From assembly GCA_019614645.1 (NCBI GenBank), contig JABWDB010000001.1, forward strand, positions 20,935,501 to 20,999,500: a stretch of 64,000 nucleotides of DNA. Direction: 5' to 3'. How positions within the stretch are numbered: position 1 is the stretch's first letter; each line of letters begins with the position of its first letter. The notes under the pieces were generated by a model. The model made no database searches, had not been told where the DNA came from, and saw nothing but the letters and a program-made list of their open reading frames with translations. The position numbers and the translations under genes were made by a program. Positions 59,201 to 64,000 of this stretch are shown piece by piece. The DNA comes from Stratiolaelaps scimitus (taxonomy: Eukaryota > Arthropoda > Arachnida > Mesostigmata > Laelapidae).

Positions 59201-59844
59201 GCTGCTGCTGCCGCTGCAGCAGCAGCGAATCGTTCAGTCGTCGTTGTCGTAGCCCTTGATCTCAGCCAAATACTAAAGTACTGAGCTGTTGTTCACCATG
59301 AACCACACACACATACAGACACACAGGGTGGTGGTGATGATACGAGTTGCTGTCGGCCTGTTTGTCCAGTACCGCCCTGTCCTGTTCCTGGACGAACGTC
59401 GTCCGCTGGATCGTCGTGCGATCGCTACAGCACACAGAAGGCGGATGCCAATCAATGCAAGTCAGAACGATCAGAGTGAGCTGAACCAACTCGACGGATG
59501 GAGGACGTGCAGAATCCTTCACACAAACAGAAATCGACAGATGAACAATCCAGCAGTGGTTAGCTAGATCTCATTTGGTTTTAGCCTTCGTGTAGCTGTT
59601 GTAGTAGACGATAGAGATGGTCATTGCTTACTGCGCTCCCACCACTGCGGCGGCACCTGATGCTATTGTCAAACGGCATTTCGCCGCAAGAGTTATCCAC
59701 TGTCTGAGAGAATGCGTTCGTCTCGTCGGTCTACGGGATCCGTATGGGTACGTTACGCTGCTTCACGCACGCTCCGATCACACAACGACACCGTGCGGTT
59801 GTCGAAAAGCTCAGCGGTGTTCAGCTGCTGCTGCTACTGTAACA

Positions 59845-59876
<32 letters not shown>

Positions 59877-60262
59877 AGCGGAGCTACAAAGGCAAGACAC
59901 CGAGCTAAAGCACGGCCAGAAGAGGAACCAAGAGGCGCGACGATGGTAGCGTCAACAGAAACGGCGCCGACATCGGCATTATCCTTCGTTCGGTTACGTC
60001 CGGTTGTGGAGTTGCTCTTCGACTGACACACAGACAGAGATCAACCCTATGGCTGCTGGCGCCGTGTAACTGCTGCTACTGCCTGCATATCTGCCTAGCT
60101 AGACGCTAGCGGGGTGGTTTCCCAACGCTATACGCAATAGAAGAAGAACAACAACGGCAACAGCATGCTGTGGCGATTGCTGCTGCTACTGCTGCTTAAC
60201 TGTGGTGGCGAGTAGAGCCGCTGCTGTGGTAGTGGCGGCGGCGGCGGCAGCAGCAGCAGCTC
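59201..60262. repeat. CAG/CTG and CGG-type triplet clusters
   Basis: Short runs of CTG, CAG, CAA and GGC triplets at 59201-59227, 59822-59880, 60173-60198 and 60222-60262, some facing each other as inverted pairs (CTG run next to CAG run at 59201 and 59822). Many frames across them are open because of the triplet bias, but none has a convincing protein. More likely 5' flanking or UTR DNA than coding sequence. Confidence 0.55.
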
Positions 60263-60274
60263 CTGTCGCCGAAC

Positions 60275-60285
60275 AAGATGGCGAC
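60275..60285 (+). promoter_or_regulatory. Second YY1-like motif (plus strand)
   Basis: AAGATGGCGAC sits just right of the triplet-rich block, and CAAATGGCGGGC follows 19 bp later. By analogy with gene 3 this could mark the start of a plus-strand transcript, but no coding exon could be found to its right inside the window. Confidence 0.25.
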
Positions 60286-60825
60286 TAGTACAAATCAAAT
60301 GGCGGGCAAGCACTCAGGCGAGCAACCCGTGACACGCGAGGATACTGAACAGCAGGTCATTATCGACAGCAGTATATAATGAAGGGTAGACAGACACAAG
60401 AACGGGTGTTGCATGTTGCGGCCAGGGAGTTAGAAAAAAAATCAGTTAGCCTTTCTAATATGTCTCCAATGCTGCCGCTGTCTGGGTTGATATCGAATGG
60501 TGGTGGCCTCGTCTAATATAATGCTGTGTGTTGTGCTTGTGTCTGGCAAAACATAGACAGTGCCTGCTGCCTTGACGATTTCCTATCTGTCTCTCTCTCT
60601 CTCTCTCTCCCTTCGCCTCGCACTCACTCTCTGCTTAGCCTGTGGCATATGACTAAAGCTCCGCGTATCTTGCTGGGCTTTGACTGCCGCTTGTCTGATC
60701 TGACTCTGTTGTTGTTTGCCGCTAGCGGCTCAATGAGTGATACTGCGTGCTAGTAACATGCCGTGCAGAAGATCCTTCTTTATCTAAAGATTCTCGCCAG
60801 GTACGGGGACGGAAGAGAATAAAGG

Positions 60826-60925
60826 GAAAGGTGGCCCCGACAGGTCCTCATAGTAATACCTAAAAGGTTAAGAGCTGAGGTCTGTCAGATCGGGGATGCT
60901 CAGCTAAGGGTCAGCTCGAAAAACG
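60826..60925 (-). repeat. Dispersed repeat family, copy 1 (most complete)
   Basis: On the minus strand: CGAGCTGACCCTTAGCTGAG, a GATCTGACAGACC block, CTCAGCTCTTAACCTTTTAG, GTATTACTATGAGGACCTG and GGGGCCACCTTT. Copies at 62199-62269 and 47531-47600 share these blocks in order, with internal deletions. Copies 1 and 2 are inverted relative to each other 1.3 kb apart. Confidence 0.65.
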
Positions 60926-63900
60926 ATTATTAGTAACATGTCGTGCGCGATTTTCGCGACCAGCGTCCATAGTTTCTCAAGTAACAGTTACTGCTGTTGA
61001 TTATAGTAGGCAGAGAGAGAGAGAGATGAGCCTAGTTGTGTTGGCTTCATCTGCTACTGCCTGATATGAACGATGTGGCTTAGTCTATGGTAGTAGATAT
61101 GGACCATTATACAGAGAGATCCATACAAAGGAAGGTGTTTCCTGTACGAAGTTATGGCGGTGTCGCTAAAACTTCAGTTAGCAGGTAACAGGGCTGGATA
61201 TCGTTTTGAGGCTAACATTTATAGTACTCCTCGTGTCCATCCGTTCTTCACTCTGTCATTGACGTCCATTGGTTACAGTGTAACGGGACATTTTAATAAT
61301 AATGATATAACGTCAATGATGGAGAGCGGGTTGCTGGCAACAATTATGTTTATTATAACGTAGATGTACAGGCCATATACATTTGGCTACGTGTCAATAG
61401 GGAGAATCTTGCTGGTGTACCAGCACAATCGAGATGTCCTGTGCGCTAGCTTTCATTATCGTTCAGTAGGATCCATCACTCATCTGATTGGGATTCTCCG
61501 TACGCAGAAAATCATATCCTGCCTGGACGTTAGTCTCTGCAGCCACTGTTTCGGCACATCAACAATGTATAGTCAGACGGAGCTCGTGGGAGAAGAAAAT
61601 CGATACGTTCGCGATCTTCTTGTATGACGGTAGATGACGAACAGTTTGCTCAGGAGGTCAATCACTGTTTTAGCTGGTGACTTAAACTATCGCTGATAGC
61701 CCATACAAGCGACTGACAACGAATTGTTTTTTTTGTGTCGAGTTGTCTCTGTGCGGGAAAATAATCGCTAGCAAGTGACAAACGAATTATTTATGGAAGT
61801 AAGCTGTTGTACGTTTAGTAGACTAAACTTGGGTTAAACCGTTCTGAAACCACGGAGTTCTGCATCCATCAGTCTTGACTAATCTCCTCACCCTAATTAT
61901 TCTGAGTGGTGAAAACGATAGTAATCACGCTTATCCGGTAAACTAATAAATGCTTGCGTCTGCTTGATTCTGGCGACTTCCCTAATTCACCGGGGAGTCA
62001 TGCGGCAATCCTCACAGGTTGCCGTATAAATCCTGTAAGTTCCTATCCACCGCCATTCGCAAACATAGTTACACACAACCGCACAAGCACAGATAGATCT
62101 AGATCGAAATTGTAGAATTACGTTGTCCATCTTCGCTTGTTTCAAATTGCTAGCTTTAGATTAATTCTCAATAGCTCTTTCGATATAAATAGTTCACTGT
62201 TTTTTCTAGCTGACCCTCAGCTCTTAACCTTTTAGGTATTACTATGAGAACCTGTAAGGGCCACCTTTGCCTCCGATACAAATAGTGACGCAATATAATC
62301 TGCGGCGTGGCTTTCCAATTTCGCCGCTATCCGAGGCGACGACCACAGACGTATACTACTACATATTGTAAATGATTCATTTTGTTTGGTCAATTTTTAT
62401 GGCCTTTCAGTCGTATCCACAAATAGTGTCATCTCAGTCGTATCATCGGCACGTTTTTCAATAACGAGCCTGTTTGTATTATTATATATTGTATCGAGCA
62501 TAGCATTACTCAGAAGAACTCTATTCCGGCAGGCAAATACAACTCACTTGCCACAATAGTGGGAAGCGCGGAAGGATGGAAGATTTGAGCATTTCATGAG
62601 AGATGTCCGTTGATTCATTATGTAACTGTATGTTCAAGGGATTTCCCCACCGAACTTTGAGTGAACTACGGCTGTCCAGGGGATCTATTTCAGAAGCGGT
62701 AGCTCAGGCGGTCTCATTCTTTTTTGACCCGTGTCTTGCCTATTGTCCTAGGAGCAGCGTACAGCAAGCCGGCGGATTTCAAAATGCACATAAAACTTAC
62801 CGAAATCCCTTACCGAAAACTTCAGCCAAGTAGAAATATCTGCGGAAAGCTCGTCTATCCATTCGACTAAGCTGACACATAGCTCGATCGTCCTTTAGTC
62901 TGTCATTGGCATCGAAATCCGTGAGAAGATCAATATTCTCACCGCTGACTTTGCAAGACAACAACATCCCGACTGATGTGTGGCGCGCCAACGTTCACCA
63001 ACCACATCAGATGCTCGTCGGGGACAAGATAGCTGTATTGCTGTCTGCCCTGGTTAGCCAGAAGCTCGCCGAGTCTAGGCCTAAATCGTTAGGCATACGT
63101 TTGTTTGTAATGAAGTGAAGACGTTGAAAATCTCCTGCTAAGTTACACATTGTCAGTTTTCCTGGTTTTGGTGGTGACCCTCAGCCACTAGACATCGCTG
63201 CATCTTCAAGGTAGACTGGTGCAGTCAAGCTAACGGGAAGCATTTTGAAACTAACAGTACTAGCAGAAGCTTCACACGTGAATCCAGTTTATACTAGAGG
63301 AGGATAGATTGCCGCTGTGTGATCGATATTGACGTTGTGATCGCGGATCAGCTGTCATGATGAGTTGGTGTATGCACCTCAGACGTCAATCCTCAAACAC
63401 GAATAAGGTGACCAACTTACCGGTTTTGTCACTGTTCTTTAGCGAGTTTTTAGTGATGTTTCCAGACACCTGTCCAAATGTATACATTCATTCTCAAAAT
63501 GAGCTCATCTAACAGGTAAGCAAAGGTGTACGTACAGTTGCATCTTGGCAAAAGTTACTTTGGATCAATCCGTTCACTTGACTGTTCTCATTTTCATCTA
63601 TGGCATGAGCAACCGCAAAACTTCTACGGAATTTGACTATTCAAGAAAGGGTCGTGTGTTGAGGATTTTTTCAGCTGAGGATTTTTTCTTCAACTTCGTT
63701 ATCTTTGTTTATGTTATATATAAAGATGTCTCTATACATATCATACCGCATACCTGGTCATATTGTATATATGCATACTGGAACGATACCGACTATCATT
63801 GCGATCGCAATTGTGATCAACGGCACCACGCACATACATACATTTGTATTATATTGTTTTATTCTTTATGATGAACTAGCTGACAAAGGTGAATTAATGA

Positions 63901-64000
63901 CAAATATTAAATTTTGATTGTTTGTTGATTCGGATACCTCCGATATTTGTGAACACTATTCCCTTTCTGAATACCCCTTCTAAATGCAATAAATTGGATG
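60926..64000. other. Intergenic to window end; no gene seen
   Basis: Between and after the inverted repeat copies. A short frame at 61648-61680 (ITVLAGDLNYR) recalls the GD(F/L)N endonuclease motif of LINEs but stands alone. Frames at 62.6-63.1 kb have no domain. Confidence 0.45.
62199..62269 (+). repeat. Dispersed repeat family, copy 2
   Basis: TTTTTTCTAGCTGACCCTCA is followed directly by GCTCTTAACCTTTTAGGTAT and ACTATGAGAACCTG, GGGCCACCTTT. It lacks the roughly 30-bp middle block of copy 1. Confidence 0.65.

Larger units (their letters stand above)
57461..60825. other. Upstream flank of gene 3: GC-richer, triplet-rich, probably regulatory
   Basis: No coding exon could be supported on either strand. 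It carries a 10-bp perfect hairpin at 57732-57760, an (AT)11, CAG/CTG clusters, a YY1-like motif at 60275 and a (TC)n at 60591-60610. Confidence 0.5.

Noticed and set aside
61648..61680. LINE endonuclease motif (ITVLAGDLNYR)
   Set aside because: One short motif, followed by a stop, with no other endonuclease blocks around it.

Overview
This is nuclear DNA from an animal. It has spliced genes with GTAAGT/GTGAGT donors, AATAAA polyadenylation signals, relics of mariner transposons, LINE-type retroelements and tRNA-derived SINEs, and many (TA)n microsatellites. The mariner relics and the secreted, repeat-rich proteins point to an arthropod, possibly a mite or tick relative. That is inference; no single sequence settles the species. 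There is no bacterial operon structure, no rRNA, no intact tRNA gene and no CRISPR array.

Three protein-coding genes can be supported, all on the minus strand. (1) At about 6.87-12.15 kb a secreted Gly/Pro-rich protein is split over at least three exons (11687-12146, 7644-7873, 7015-7311), recognised from open frames ending at consensus splice sites. The long intron carries a decayed retroelement and an unclassified duplicated reading frame. (2) At 25.93-27.53 kb a secreted Ser/Gln/Gly-rich protein of about 403 residues has its signal peptide split by a 387-bp intron. Its first coding exon encodes only four residues. (3) At 54.14-57.13 kb a 995-residue nuclear, low-complexity, Gln/Asn/His-rich protein ends in a C2HC zinc finger. 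It has a short 5' UTR exon starting near a strong YY1-type motif. Genes 1 and 2 resemble each other in plan (signal peptide, low-complexity repetitive body, same strand), but direct homology was not shown.

The rest is mostly intergenic and repeat-derived: two mariner transposase relics (3.5-3.8 kb minus, 36.25-36.76 kb plus), a CR1/L2/jockey-like LINE relic with a mutated YADD motif (45.95-47.16 kb), a possible second LINE 3' end (18.64-18.96 kb), two pieces of one retroelement family (9.93-10.96 kb and 18.04-18.17 kb), a tRNA-derived SINE (39.4-39.6 kb) with truncated copies, and a poly(A)-tailed retroposon at 5.52-5.69 kb with a perfect 16-bp target-site duplication and a second copy at 19.36 kb. 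A further three-copy dispersed repeat lies at 47.5, 60.8 and 62.2 kb. Several short, perfect or near-perfect hairpins with 10-19 bp arms are scattered through the window. From 57.5 to 60.4 kb the sequence is GC-richer and dense in CAG/CTG triplets, and probably holds regulatory DNA upstream of gene 3.

I found no clear new biological system. The most informative observations are the exon models missing from a simple ATG-to-stop scan, the TSD-flanked retroposon, the repeat families, and the hairpin set, which may record template-switch mutations.
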